A stretch of 64,000 nucleotides of DNA from Rhizomys pruinosus (GCA_009823505.1 VZQC01008830.1:6669-70668), one strand, 5' to 3'. Numbered from the stretch's first letter, positions 34,821 to 46,949 are shown. The notes: generated by a model not told the origin, from the letters alone. Translations and numbers: made by a program.

Positions 34821-36383
34821 AAAGTTGTCTCGTGGACTTGAAGCTTCTAAGGGAGGAATTTTTTTTTTTTGCTAAGTTTGAGAGCAAAGTGCTGGCCAAG
34901 TTGGTATGTAGGCAGCCAGTGCAAGAAGCATTTGTCAGACATAGTACTTTTGAAGTTCATTTGCATAAAGACCACAATGAACATTAAGCAATTTGTGTAG
35001 TGTCACCTTTCTGATCCAGTTATTACAGCTCTTGATATGCTTCCAAATACTAATAGGGATCTAACATTCCTTGGAGAGTTCTTACTATGTGGTAGACATT
35101 TTTCCTGAGTGTTTTAAATTGATTATCTCACTTAATGCTCACAATAAGCCTATAAAGTGGTGCTATTACTATTTCCTTTTTACCGGTATGGAAAATTATA
35201 AAATACACATCAAATTAGGTCGGTTATTGAATGGAGTCTCTGTGACTCCATCATTCAAATACTTTTGTACCAAGGTTGCCTATGTAAATGTTAATTTCAG
35301 ATAAACAGTAATTTTCAAAATATAAGTGTGCCACATTCTAAATTTGGCATATGATTATGCTAAAATTTATTCATCATTGATTTGTAATTAAGATAGAATT
35401 TTAGTGGGGGATGTCCTGTTCTGCATTTTGATTTGGTGAATATGGAAGCCTATTGCTAAGAGGAGTCACCCTCTGGATGCTCTCCCAGACACCTAGAGTT
35501 AAGTCTCTTTTGGTCAATCCCTTATTCTAGGGCTATCTTTTACCATGTTGATATAATTTTGGGGTCTTTTGGACATACTAGCTATTTCTGGATTGAGACA
35601 AGAGGATTCTACCCTATTTATCCTTACAATCAGTCTTTCTGCATGCGTGCTATAGTGCCTGGGCGAACTGCAAATCCTCATACCCATATCTCAACAGATT
35701 CCATTATTACTTAGAGGTTGTACTTCTTCATCTTTGCCTTGATTTCCTTTTAATCACAAAGGAGTAGATGATCACCAAAAGGAGCATGGAGTGAAAACAG
35801 GACAGAAGTAACACAGCAGGAAAGCATCCATTATGAGTGCAAACCATGAAGGAGGGGTCTGTCCAGGTGGAGGAAGGGCAGAAGCAAAGATACCGTGAGG
35901 TAAACCTGAGCTAGATGAGATGCCCTCTCTGTTCCTGCAGATTCCTTCTTTTTAGTTCCCAACTTCTTTACTGAAAATTGGCTGAGTAGCCTGTCCTTTG
36001 GATGACTTTCTTTCTCACTAAATTGTATCAATCCAGTCATTTAAAAATCTAAGTCCTATATGTTTCTGCATGTGTGTTGACAAGGCATCAAGAGGAAACT
36101 CCAAAAAATTATAAACTTAAAAAATCCATGTTATGTATAATTAGTCACAGTTGCCGAACAAGCTCAAGTGATATGAGAAATAAGGTTCAAGTATTCAATG
36201 AGTTATGTTCAAATGACTTGAAGAGATGAAAGAACAGTGTCTGATAGATACCTGAAAATAAAGACGATGTTACTGGATCCAGGCCAGCTCTTATAATCTG
36301 AGATTCTCTTTAGGATTCCTGGATGCAAGTTAGTTCAATAAGCAGAACACCTCTCTCTTCAGAGCACTGCTAGCGAGAACTAT
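34817..36383. other. Unrecognised single-copy sequence
   Basis: No gene, SINE or LTR recognised in about 1.5 kb; frames up to 77 codons look like chance. Confidence 0.5.
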
Positions 36384-36396
36384 TCAGCTTATCTTT

Positions 36397-36405
36397 AAAA
36401 AAATT

Positions 36406-36444
<39 letters not shown>

Positions 36445-36650
36445 TTATTTTATGTGTATGAGTGTACTGTCCCATGTAGGTTGGTGCACCCATGTCGTGC
36501 AATGCTGTGGAGGTCAGAAGAGGGCGTCAGATTCCCCTGGAACTGAAGTTAAAGATGGTTCTTAGCCACCATGTGGGTGCTGGGAATCAAACCCAGGTCC
36601 TCAGCAATAGCTGTCAGTGCTCCTAACTGCTGATCCATCTCTCCAGCCCC
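36397..36650 (-). mobile_element. B2/B3-type SINE with (TTTA)n tail
   Basis: Reverse orientation: tail (TTTA)n at about 36405-36447, body tgtgtatgagtgtactgtcc ... ggtcagaagagggcgtcaga ... tccatctctccagcccc. Target duplication tcagcttatcttt at 36384-36396 and 36651-36663. Confidence 0.95.
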
Positions 36651-36663
36651 TCAGCTTATCTTT

Positions 36664-37979
36664 TGATTAAAACAGTTCACCAGAAATGCCCATGTGCAAA
36701 TCAACAATTGATGACTTTCAAACTCTTAATGTAAGCCACTTTATACAATAAAAGTGCCTACAATGAAAGAAATCTTTCAAGATCAGCAAACAAGACTGGT
36801 GGCTTGTTGACTTTTGTTTTTAACTCTTTAATTTGCACCTTGTCCCTAAAAGGATTTGAGGTGACTTGCAATGAAATGGACTGCAACAGATAAAAAATAA
36901 GTGAAGGAGTTGGGAGAAATGGTGAAAAGCAAATGTGTGCATTCCTGTCCTTAGCTGTGTCCTTCAAGGCTGATCTTCATTCTACGCTGACTCTTTCTGA
37001 CTCTGACGGCTGATTTTTGTGGTGAGAATACATGATCATCCCTTTTTCGTTTACCTTATAATGTGGAATTTCTGCCCAGATCTTTAATCTAATCATGCTT
37101 ACTTTGAGTACAGGATCTTGAGTACAGATGGTGCCAGTTCTCTGTGTTAGTCTCTCTCTAGGAAGCTGGAAGCCTTGACTATTAACTCTGCAAGTGGGAA
37201 GTAGGAGGTCATCCTTAATTTTCACTCAGAACAGGGTTCTAAACATCTTTTTTAATTGATGACTTATCTCCTTATAGTATCTTCTTTATAGCATCAGAAT
37301 TCATATGGAGACAGTACTGGTAACCGGTAACTAGCTCTGAGCTATTCATGCAAAGTTGTTTACTTTTTCCCATTGGGCATTAGTTTTTACCTGAGACTTT
37401 TAATCTAATTTGTTAATACTATTATCATTCATGTAGTCAGTAATATTGTACTGTCATCATTCATCATCATTATCACTAATGGTAGTTCAGGGCTGTAGTA
37501 AAAGTAATTATAGTTATTTCCTAATGAACACACACGTGGAGATATAATGTAGCATTACTTCTCAGATAATTGTAGCACATCAGCTACCATGTCATTGATA
37601 ATTTGATTTATGTTGTAACTGTCAAAACAAGCTCAAGTTCTAAAGTAATGATAGAAATATGTTTAGACTTCTGGGTTATAACTTGACATTTATTTGGTTA
37701 TCAGGCTTTAACTGTAACCTATCTCATCTGGCTTGGAATGGGAAATTCATTTTGTTATTTCATGTGCTAGATTTTAAAATTGAATATGTTAAAGTCTTAC
37801 AACTATCATTAAAATGATTTTTTCTAAGCTGTTTTTGTTGTATTACTGTTAGGAGTTGAATGGCTCACATAATGAATTCTAGTACATTTTACTACTATAT
37901 ATTTCTTTTACTTGGTTTTTAGTTTTTCTTATTGAAAATTGCCTAACATATATCATATGAATTTGCCTTATCATCAAAT
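36664..37979. other. Unrecognised AT-rich sequence
   Basis: About 1.3 kb without a recognised gene or repeat. Confidence 0.5.
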
Positions 37980-37992
37980 CAGTTCAGTCATT

Positions 37993-37995
<3 letters not shown>

Positions 37996-38043
<48 letters not shown>

Positions 38044-38189
38044 TTGGTCTTTTTGAGACAGGGTCTCCCTGTAGTCCCAGCTGTCCTGGAACTCACTCTG
38101 TAGACCAGGCTGGCCTTGAACTCACAAAGATCCACCTGCCTCTGCCTCCTGAGTGCTAGGATTAAAGGCGTGCGCCACCATGCCCAGCT
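37996..38189 (-). mobile_element. B1 SINE with (TTTA)n tail
   Basis: Reverse B1 with a tetranucleotide tail at 37996-38042 and body tttttgagacagggtctccc to cgtgcgccaccatgcccagc. Target duplication cagttcagtcatttta at 37980-37995 and 38190-38205, exact over 16 bases. Confidence 0.96.
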
Positions 38190-38205
38190 CAGTTCAGTCA
38201 TTTTA

Positions 38206-38643
38206 AATTAGAGCTTCTTTGCCTTTCTGCCTGCATACACAGGACTTTTGTTACTTAGAATCGTGTTTGACAATTCTGCCCATATATGTAGTGCATTCTG
38301 ATTGTTCTCATCCCATTTTCTCATTTCCCTCTTTCCCTGTCTACCTGCCCCTTTCTACTAATCCCGTTTCCACATTCATGTCTTTTTGTTTTGTTTGCAT
38401 CCCTTTGGATTTGACCAGGGCAGCCTGTGGGGCCATGGGATTGGTATCATCCCCTGGAATCTTGTGGCTTCATCAGCAGGCACACAACTGAAGGTAGTGG
38501 CTCTCCCTTCCCGACAGTCTGTTAGTAGCTAATAGCTGAGCAGTAAGGACCCCTTTCTTACCCATGAGCAATTGTTCAGAGGGCCTTTCTTGTGTAGGCC
38601 AAGTACAAGTAACATCAGCACACAGAGGAATTTTAAAAGCAAC
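38206..38643. other. Unrecognised sequence
   Basis: No gene recognised. The open frame at 38219-38491 (90 codons) has no known motif. Confidence 0.5.
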
Positions 38644-38878
38644 TTCTTTTTAAAAACAAAATTATTTATTATTTTTTATTTTCTGCATATGAGTATATTG
38701 CTTGTATGAATGTAAGTGCATCCGTGTCATGCAATGCATGCAGAGGTCAGAAGAGGATGTCGGATCCCCTGGAACTGGAGTTACGGACAGTTGCTAGCTT
38801 CCATGTGGTACTGGGAATTGAACCTGGGTCTTCTGTAAGAGCAGTCATTTTTCTTTACTGGAGCCATCTCTCCAGCCC
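38644..38878 (-). mobile_element. B2/B3-type SINE
   Basis: Reverse orientation: AT-rich tail, gtgtcatgcaatgcatgcag, aggtcagaagaggatgtcgg, ttgaacctgggtcttctgta, ending ccatctctccagccc. Confidence 0.9.
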
Positions 38879-38934
38879 TAAGAGAAACTTCTAAAGTAGT
38901 AAATTTGTAATGCTCAAATTCATCAATTATATTT

Positions 38935-39090
38935 ATTTATTTATTTTGTATTTTTGAGACAGGGACTCCCTGTAGCCCCAGCTGGCCTGGAACTCTCTTT
39001 GTAGATCAGACTAGGCTTGAACTCACAGAGATATGCCTGCCTCTGCCTCCCAAGTGCTGGGATTAAAGGCATGTGCCACCATGCCTGTCT
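38935..39090 (-). mobile_element. B1 SINE
   Basis: Reverse B1: tttttgagacagggactccc to catgtgccaccatgcctgtc, with a TTTA-type tail start. Confidence 0.9.
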
Positions 39091-39772
39091 TAACATTTTT
39101 TGACATGACCGTAGGTTCATATGCAATTGTAAGAAATAACACATACTGTATTCAGTTTCTCAAGTGATGCTATTTTACAAAAATTGTAATACAATGTTAA
39201 ACCAAGATAATGACATTTGTATAATCAGCATACAGAATAATTAGTTGTTTCCTCATGTTATTTCTCATGTTGTTGTGTTATAACAATATCTACCTTCTAT
39301 CTCCATTAGCTTCATATGTAATAATTTATAAGAATATTCTACTTAATGCCTTTTATAAAGTGGGTGGAGATCTTCTATCTCAATTAGTCCATGATTGAAT
39401 GAATTATCCATAGAAAACTGTATTTTATGGGCCTCTAATTAGGTGTGTACTTCTTTACATGCAGCAAATTTTGGTTCTGATAAGTAGCAGAGGCAATGTG
39501 GAACTAGCTTTAGACAATTACTTTGGGCCAAAGGAATTAGCGGTCTTACTGAAGTCTTTACAGTGATCACGTTTTGAGGGTCAGGAGGATATTACAGGAC
39601 ATCTTAAGCAAAGAGACAGAATTATTGGCTAATTCAAAGGCATGGATATCCAATACAAAATACAATATTGCCCAAAGTAAGGTGGAAATTTATTTGACTA
39701 TTTCCAGGATTCCTGTATGGAAATCTTTGAAGTTCTACTCTGCATGTGTGTATATGAAGTGGGTGGCAAGAA
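39091..39772. other. Unrecognised AT-rich sequence
   Basis: No gene recognised. Confidence 0.5.
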
Positions 39773-39786
39773 TGAGTGATATTCTT

Positions 39787-40027
39787 TTCTTTAATTTTAT
39801 TTATTTTTGTATGTGTATGAATGTACTGTCTGCATGTAGGTTTGTGCACCCATGTTGTGCAATGCCTCGGAGGTCAGAGAGCATCTCAGATTCCCCTGGA
39901 ACTGGAGTTCTCCTGGAATTGGAGTTACAGACTGTTCTTAGCCACCATGTGGGTGCTGGGGACCAAACCCAGGTCCTCTGCAAGAGCAGTCAGTGCTCTT
40001 AACTTCTAGGCTATCTCTCCAGCCCAG
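39787..40027 (-). mobile_element. B2/B3-type SINE with internal duplication
   Basis: Reverse orientation. Target duplication tgagtgatattctt at 39773-39786 and 40028-40041. The stretch cctggaactggagttctcct followed by ggaattggagttacag shows an extra copy of a module of about 17 bases, also present at 42577-42950 and 49541-49766. Confidence 0.95.
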
Positions 40028-40043
40028 TGAGTGATATTCTTAT

Positions 40044-40115
40044 ATCAGTGGTAGAGCACATGTTTAATATTCTTGAGTCTCTGAGTTCAATCCTAAGAAG
40101 AATCAAAAAAGGAAG
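40044..40115 (+). mobile_element. ID-like SINE
   Basis: Forward tRNA-like sequence: cagtggtagagcacatgttt, then gagttcaatcctaagaagaa and an A-rich tail. It matches the A/B box layout of ID-type elements, diverged. Confidence 0.55.
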
Positions 40116-40499
40116 TTTATGATCTATACTGTCTGTTGCTGCCTCCATATTAATCTAGTACTACTCAATATTTACTATATCCAGTTGTACCCTAGTTCCT
40201 TACTAGAGGTATGATACCTCATTTCTTGCCTCCTAACTTAGTACAGAGTAAGTACTTCTACCGCCATACCCCCAGCTTGATATCCCCACCTTTTAGCAGG
40301 GCTGAAGGTCCAGGAGACGCCCTTCCTTAATCAAAATTTGTTTCAGTGTCTAGCATGTGCCCACATAGCTCATTACTAAGATTTAAAATTGAGAGTTGAG
40401 ATTAAAACTTTATTACCACTCCCCCCCCCCAGAGCTCTAGTAGTGTTAAGAAGAAGCGATGACCACCCCTGGACTGACCAAAGCCACTTGCAGATCCAT
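40116..40499. other. Unrecognised sequence
   Basis: No gene recognised. A degenerate reverse ID-like piece may lie at 40206-40274 (ending accgccatacccccagcttg). Ten C bases occur near 40422. Confidence 0.4.
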
Positions 40500-41815
40500 C
40501 CCTGCATCCAGCGCCCACATGCCTGCCACCGCCATGCCCAAGAGAAAGGCTGAAGGGGATAAAGCCAAGGTGAAGGACGAGCCACAGAGAAGATCTGAAG
40601 ATTATCCACTAAACCTGCTCCTCCAAAGCCACAGCCCAAGTCTAAGAAGGTCCCTGCAAAGAAGGGAGAGAAGGTGGTCAAAGAGAAAAAGCTGATGCTG
40701 GCAAAGATGGGAATAGTCTTGCAGGAAACAGAGACGCCCAAACAGACCAGGCACAGAAAGCTGAGGGTGCTGGAGATGCCGAGTGAAGTGCGTGCGTTTT
40801 TGGTAACTGTATACTTCTGGTGACTGTGCAATTTGAAATTCTATTTTTACCAAGTACAATTTTGTTTTACTTTTTAAAAAAGCTTGATGTTAGGGCACAG
40901 AACACTTCATTGTTTTCGGGGGGTGGGGGGGGCATGTGTAACTAACAAAATATCTCCCAAGGTGGATTGATATGAGGGAAAGAAACACCTTTCCCTGCTG
41001 GTTCTGAAATACTTCTCTTGGCTCCCAGGAGGGGATTTCCTGATGTCAACACACATGACCAGTTTGGCACATAATGCTTTGCGGTGTGGGACAATTCAAA
41101 ATTATTTTTTATTTCCTCTTTTTCTATCTTCAAATTAACATAGACTGAGCTCCCTTAAAATCGGAGATCTGTTGGGATATGACCCCCTAAAATTGGTTTT
41201 GCCCGTTAGGTTGGGCAATCTGGACTGCAGTGACTGGGAATGTTCAGAAGAGCAGTGGTTTCCTTTCTTTTTTTTAAATTTTATTTATTTTTATGTGTAT
41301 GAATGTACTGTCTACATGTAGGTTTGTGCAACCGTGTCGTGCAATGCCATGGAGAGGGTGTCGGATTCCCCTGGAACTGGAATTAAAGACGGTTCTCAAC
41401 CGCCATGTGGGTGCTGGGGATCCAACCCGGGTCCTCTACAAGAGCAGTCGGCGCTCTTAAACACTAGGCCATCTCTCCAGCCCCATGTTTCCTTTCTAAA
41501 AGATTGTGGATCTTCAGATTGATGATTCTACTGTGTTCATTTCATTTCCTGAAATCAGAGATGGCTTGTGAAAAGTTGCTAAACAACATGATTAATGTGA
41601 AATATCAACCCTCTAAACTTTCTCCATGCAGAGCATCAAGTGAAGACTTCAATGAATTTTATAGTTGTTTTCTGATTTTGTCAGTCCATACAAGAGGGGA
41701 GTTTGAAAGTTCTTGTGTAATGTCAAAGATTGTCTGCCCACGTCCTGCCTGAAATACCATGATTCTTTATGAGAAGTATCTTTAATAAAGCTGGATATGG
41801 TTTGACTTGTAAAAA
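40500..41815 (+). pseudogene. Hmgn2: Processed pseudogene of Hmgn2 (HMG-17)
   Basis: The start at 40534 reads MPKRKAEGDKAKVKDEPQRRS, the N-terminus of the nucleosome-binding protein Hmgn2. A four-residue block (AKGD) present in Hmgn2 is missing after GD, and a frameshift follows RRS. Later, in another frame, the [15 protein letters not shown] end and its stop are seen (to 40786). A long 3' UTR follows (gtaactgtatacttctggtg, aggttgggcaatctggac, gcatcaagtgaagacttcaa), ending with aataaagctgg near 41783 and a short A-rich tail. No introns are present, so this is an L1-made retrocopy. A SINE sits within its 3' UTR. Confidence 0.9.
41269..41486 (-). mobile_element. B2/B3-type SINE nested in the Hmgn2 pseudogene
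   Basis: Reverse orientation, T-rich tail, body tgtgtatgaatgtactgtct ... gatccaacccgggtcctcta ... ggccatctctccagcccc. Target duplication gtttcctttct at 41258-41268 and 41487-41497; pseudogene sequence continues on both sides. Confidence 0.95.
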
Positions 41816-41887
41816 ATATAAAGTAAAATGGAGAGTTTGACAGCCATGCAGTCAGACACACAGAAATTAGATCGCTAGATATAAACT

Positions 41888-41898
41888 AGATAGATAGG

Positions 41899-41940
<42 letters not shown>
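41888..41940. repeat. (GATA)n microsatellite
   Basis: About a dozen GATA units with one interruption (ataatag) near the end. Confidence 0.95.
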
Positions 41941-42559
41941 TCCACTAATTCAGCAGAAGCCAAAGACTAACAATTTATTCTTGGTCAATGTTCCTTTATC
42001 TATGGAGAGTAATATAGGGAGTTTTTAACACTCAAGATATGAGTCACAGACTGATTCAGTTTTATACATTGTGAATAATATATGTGGCTTGAAAAACTTA
42101 TGTAATTGAAAAATCTCAATGTTTTTCTTAAGATCAAAAAAATTTCATTAACATCTTTAATACATGTGGTTAAATCTCAAACTATTTTATTTTTGCCTGA
42201 ACCAGTAACCAAAATCTCAGGAGCACATGATGAATTAGAATGTTTTTTTTTAAATCAAGACTGAACAGTCATCAATCAAAGAGGGAGATTATTTAGGGAA
42301 CAGAATTGGTTTGAATAACAAAGGCAAAAGTGACTTGTTGATAGAAGCATACACTTTCAACTATTGTTTCATTGCTCATGTAGGCCACAGGCTACATCAA
42401 GAGCCCAAGTCTTATACAACATTTGATGTGTAGACTTCCCTGTACCTCTTTGATTTTCAGGAACTTCTACTTTGATTTCCAGTGACTGTTGCTTACTGCT
42501 TTGTCCTTTCTTTGTTCTGTGTTTGCCTGGTTTGTGTTCCCTATCTTGAAGTATTGTTC
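41941..42559. other. Unrecognised AT-rich sequence
   Basis: No gene or repeat recognised. Confidence 0.5.
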
Positions 42560-42576
42560 CATATTTGACTTTTTTT

Positions 42577-42950
42577 TATTATTATTTATTTCTGTATGTG
42601 TATGAATGTACTGTCTGCATGCAGGTCTGTGCACCCGTGTCGTGCAATGCTGCGGAGGTCAGAAGAGGGTCTCGGATTCCCCTGGAGCTGGAGCCCTCCT
42701 GGAACTGGAGCTTCAGACGGCTCTCGGCCGCCATGTGGGTGCTGGGGATCNTCTGCATGCAGGTCTGTGCACCCGTGTCGTGCAATGCTGCGGAGGTCAG
42801 AAGAGGGTCTCGGATTCCCCTGGAGCTGGAGTTCTCCTGGAACCGGAGTTTCAGACGGTTCTCGGCCGCCATGTGGGCGCTGGGGATCAAACTCGGGTCC
42901 TCTGCAAGAGCGGTCGGCGCTCTTAACCGCTAGGCCATCTCTCCAGGCCC
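42577..42950 (-). mobile_element. B2/B3-type SINE, partly duplicated at an assembly join
   Basis: Target duplication cata(t/c)ttgactttttt at 42560-42576 and 42951-42966 encloses one reverse SINE. A single N at 42751 separates two nearly identical copies of the same SINE segment (42614-42750 and 42752-42888). The unit also carries the internal duplication seen at 39787-40027. The second copy continues through gtcctctgcaagagcggtcg to the SINE head. Confidence 0.9.
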
Positions 42951-42966
42951 CATACTTGACTTTTTT

Positions 42967-43567
42967 GTGTGTTCTGTCTCTCCCAAACTAGGAGCTCAAA
43001 TATGGCACAGGCCTTTTAAATGAGGCCTGTCACATATGCTGACCACTTTAATAAACAACGCTCAAAAGTCAATGACTACATAGGAAATATTTATCAGTCA
43101 TACAAAGACCAATGTTAGTGTACCTGTAAAACCTTTGTCCTGGGTATTTCTTTTGTAAAATCTGACTCAAATATACAACCCCTTCCCTCTTGTGATATCA
43201 TTAGTTATCCTCCATAGTTACTGTAGAAAGGAAAGGCAAAAATAGTGTACTCAGTGTGTAATCCGGAAGTGCTACAGACTTTACTTGTATTTTCCTCCCT
43301 TTGACCACAGATAGTCACATGACAACATACAGATTCAAGACACTGAGGAATGTAGCTATTGGCTATACTGCCACTTCTCAGTGATATCATTATACTTTTG
43401 TGTATCTCAAGCTATTTATGACTCACTATCCTTTGGAAAGTTATTCATTAAAAGCGTCTCAGTTGTCTTCTGATCTCTGAGTGATCTGTTCTGTTTCCTA
43501 CTTTTACCTCAATTACATGTAATTACAAAATCCTCCTACAAAAGCCATCAATATGATATGTGATTCA
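42967..43567. other. Unrecognised sequence
   Basis: About 600 bases without a recognised gene or repeat. Confidence 0.5.
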
Positions 43568-43725
43568 TAGCTGGGCATGGTGGTACATGCATGTAATTCT
43601 AGTACTCAAGAAGCAAATGCAGGAGGCTTGTGATTTGGAAGCCAGTCTGAGATACATAGTGAGTTTGAGGACAATCTGGGCTAGTTAGTGATACCATCTC
43701 AAGAAAATAGAACAAAAGCAAACAA
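43568..43725 (+). mobile_element. B1 SINE, old
   Basis: Forward and diverged: agctgggcatggtggtacat, tctagtactcaagaagcaaa ... gataccatctcaagaaaata with an A-rich tail. Confidence 0.85.
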
Positions 43726-43841
43726 ATGAACCCTCACCCAAAAGCATAAAAGAGAAATGCTGTTCTATATTCACTTAAATAGTGTGTGTGTATAATAGTA
43801 GAACACTGTATTGTCAATAGTAGATAGATGTATCATCTTGT

Positions 43842-44045
43842 TTTTTTTTTTACATTTTATAAATGCAGTATGTTTATTATTATAGTACTACCAATAAATG
43901 TTTGGAAACGAGCGAGTTCACGTTGGTTCTGACTAGGAACGTATGCTTATCGAGATCATCGGAAGCGGAGCCATTGATTTTTGGCATTAAATAAAGGGTC
44001 TGGAAGCTATCCTGTTTCTTATGTGTCCCAACTGAAATTAAGCCA
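43842..44045 (-). pseudogene. Poly(A)-tailed 3' retrocopy fragment, source gene not identified
   Basis: On the minus strand the sequence is relatively rich in CpG, contains aataaa about 20 bases before an 11-base A run (the T run at 43842-43852 on plus), and has no introns or LTR. A minus frame of 63 codons (43880-44071) has no domain that I know and may be 3' UTR. The fragment abuts an old L1 piece at about 44046. No target duplication was found, so boundaries are uncertain. Confidence 0.4.
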
Positions 44046-44425
44046 TTGCTACTGAAAGACAAATGCTGCATGATCTCACCTGTAGATGAAATCTAATAAT
44101 GTCAAACTCAAAGAAACAGAGTAGATGGTGGCTACCAGTGATTGAGAGAGGAGGGAAATTAGAAGTTTGTCAAAGGTACACATTTTAATTTATAATATAA
44201 ATAATTTCTCAATCTAATGCACAGCATGAAATATACAGTTAAAATATATTATAGACTTGAAATTTACTAAGAGAATAGATTTAATCATTCTCACCACATA
44301 CATGCAAAGGTACACATGTGAGGTGATAGATTTATTGATTATCTTGTTCGAGGTAAATATTTCACAACGTATAGTATGTCAAAACACTAAATTTTATCTT
44401 AGGCATATATTCTTAATCAATTATA
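44046..44425 (+). mobile_element. Old L1M-type 3' end
   Basis: Forward: caaatgctgcatgatctcac, agatggtggctaccagtgat, cttgaaatttactaagagaa, tgtgaggtgatagatttatt, matching the ancient mammalian L1M 3' region as remembered. Diverged. Confidence 0.7.
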
Positions 44426-44982
44426 TTCCACTAAACCCTCCCCCCCAAAAAACCCCAAAGTAGAGCATCCTCTAGAGCATATCAAATCAGATAACTGAGA
44501 AGTTCAGATCATGTTTGTTAAATATCATGACTTGCAGGTGTTGTTTTATCATCGTGATCTACTTTCCCTAAACAGAAGCTGAGTTTTAATGGGGCCAGTT
44601 GTATTTCCCGAGTTGTCTTCTCTGGTAGTATTTTCTGATGCGTGCAGATGTGAGACTGACTCCTGTCATTCTGACAAGGAACTTCTACTTTAAACTCCTT
44701 GATCAGGGGCACCTTTCAACAAGGCTAAATGTATGCACATACAGATGGATCAATGAAAGTGCTAAAAATGTCACATTTGGTTATCCTGGCTCCACGGATT
44801 TGATTAGCTTACAGAGACCAAGGAACAACCTGGGGTTCCTAATCTTCTGCACTTTATTCAGATCATATTGTTTACATGGCCATTTATTTCCTGACCAAGG
44901 ACAGCTGTTTTCTGTAGATGGGGCATGGTTACATAAATTAGACTCCATCTATATGTTAGACCACTAAAAATGCTTTAAATTT
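44426..44982. other. Unrecognised sequence
   Basis: No gene recognised. The frame at 44638-44967 (109 codons) shows no known motif. Confidence 0.45.
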
Positions 44983-44994
44983 CATTTCTGAAAA

Positions 44995-45150
44995 AAATTT
45001 TGTATTTTTGAGACAGGGTCTCCCTTTTAGTCCCAGCTGGTCTGGAACTCTCTCTGTAGACCAACCAGGCTGGCCTTGAACTCACAAAGATCCGCCTGCC
45101 TCTGCCTCCCAAGTGCTAGGATTAAAGGCATGTGCCACCATGTCCGGCCC
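44995..45150 (-). mobile_element. B1 SINE
   Basis: Reverse B1, ttttgagacagggtctccct to gtgccaccatgtccggcc. Target duplication catttctgaaaa at 44983-44994 and 45151-45162. Confidence 0.95.
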
Positions 45151-45510
45151 CATTTCTGAAAATATTGACAGTCATTAGAAAGCTGCCAAAACATAATATT
45201 TAGTTTGTATAAGTATGTGATCTCAATTTGTGTGTATATATGTGCCTGTATAGGCATTAATAGATTGGAGAGAAATTTATTCATATTCTAACTGTGCCTA
45301 TCTCTGGAAGAGGGTTTGGTATGTTTTTAATTTTAGAAAAGAGTTTTCTATTTTCTGTGGGTTAAAGTGCACCTGAATTGCCTAGGAGAATGTTAGTCAG
45401 TGCACTTGTCAAGGACATCCAGCATCTAAAAAGTGTGAAAAGTATGAGAGAGGCTGTATTTGGAAAAGGGAAAACTTGGCTCTCTTAAAGTGGTTGAATC
45501 TTCTACCTTT

Positions 45511-46164
45511 TTAATAGTGCTTTTATTAATGTTTTGCGTATTTCAGATATTATTTCTCAGTTCAGTTTAGACATATTCCCCTTTCCCTTCCCCCCACTCC
45601 ACTCCAGATCATGCACTCTGACGTAACTGTCCTGCATCTTTCTCTCAGTTTTTTTTATGTTTAGGAATTCACATTTTCCTCCTTTAATTTTATATTACTC
45701 TAAAATATGCATACATACTTTCCACTCATATACAGTACAGAGTCTGAAAGTAAGTGGTGGATCAATTCTAGAGCCCGTTAAGAGATTTACATTATAACAA
45801 CATAGTTGCTTTCAGATAAACAGAAATATAACAATAATGTTGTTCACCTTGCCTTTCATCTGGGATTTTGGTGTCAGCATCCACAAATGAGGGAAACCAT
45901 TTACCACTTGTTTTTCTGGGACTATGTTACTTCACTTAGCATAATGGCTTTGAGTTCCATCCATTTACCTGCAAAGTTCATGATGTCATCTTTCTTTACT
46001 GCTGAGTAGTACTCCATTTTGTAGATGTACCACATTTTTGTCATCCACTCGTCAGTTGAGGGGCATTTGGGTTGGTTCCAGCTCTTCGCTATTGTGAAGA
46101 AAGCTGCAATAAACATGGATGTGCATGTGTCTTTGCGGTAGGATGAGCCTTGTGGGCATATACA
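45511..46164 (-). mobile_element. 5'-truncated L1 with ordinary 3' UTR
   Basis: Flanks gaatcttctaccttt (45496-45510) and gaatcttctaacttt (46165-46179) differ at one base in 15, the target duplication. On the minus strand it holds the last stretch of ORF2 (about 46160-45870, with DTCTSMFIAAFFTIAKSWNQ, KCPSTDEWM and KMWYIYKMEYYSAVKKDD blocks). A 3' UTR of about 360 bases follows, with the gagagaaagatgcaggac box and a G-rich tract, ending catt-aataaaa. It contains no U sequence and so serves as the reference for a normal L1 3' end here. Confidence 0.92.
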
Positions 46165-46179
46165 GAATCTTCTAACTTT

Positions 46180-46949
46180 AAATGCAAGCATGTTGAATGA
46201 CCTGGCTTTCAAAACATTGGTTGTATTACTTTTCAAATCCCTTACTTTACTGATGAGACATTTTAGTCCTCACGGATAATTATGTGAAATGCAATTTTCT
46301 TTTTCATGGCAGAAGTTTATAGAACTATCAGTTGTATAAGCACATGTCAGAATGAAATCAATAATTTAGACTCCCAGGCAGATGGTAGCATTAAGTTTTC
46401 ATTTCCTTCTGCCATGGAAGGGGCTGGTATTACAGGAGGAACTATCATAGGCTTTGGAGTCCTGGCTTGTCATATTGCTTCTTACCTTATCATGAATTAG
46501 CTGTGTAACTTATAACCAGTTACTGTTTCTGAAACTGCATCTTCACCTATAGGTTGTAGGTAATATGTCTGGCAAAATTATGAAGGTTATAGATAATAAA
46601 TGTAAGCCAAGTTCACTGCTAGATCTTCAGGTACTTAATGGCTGTTACTCCTGCTATTACTAAATTAGAACCATTTCCATTGTTCTGATCAAGACATTCT
46701 TTTCCACTGGTGAGAACAGTAACAGTGTTGAAGAGCTATGATGACCTCAGGGAGTGTGTGATTGTTATATCCTAACTTCATTTCTAGTCAAGGTAGTGTT
46801 CAGCTGCCTTGCATGGGCAGGAAAACCTATTTAGTGCCTGTTTATTGTGCACTTAAAGGATTAAGATCTAATAAAGCAGTAGACTTAAGTTTGCATCTGT
46901 TCTGTTTACTGTCTGTGGAATTCTGAGTATTATAGGGTTTGTTATTATT
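46180..46949. other. Unrecognised sequence
   Basis: No gene recognised in about 770 bases; the 64-codon frame at 46306-46500 is short and unrecognised. Confidence 0.45.
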
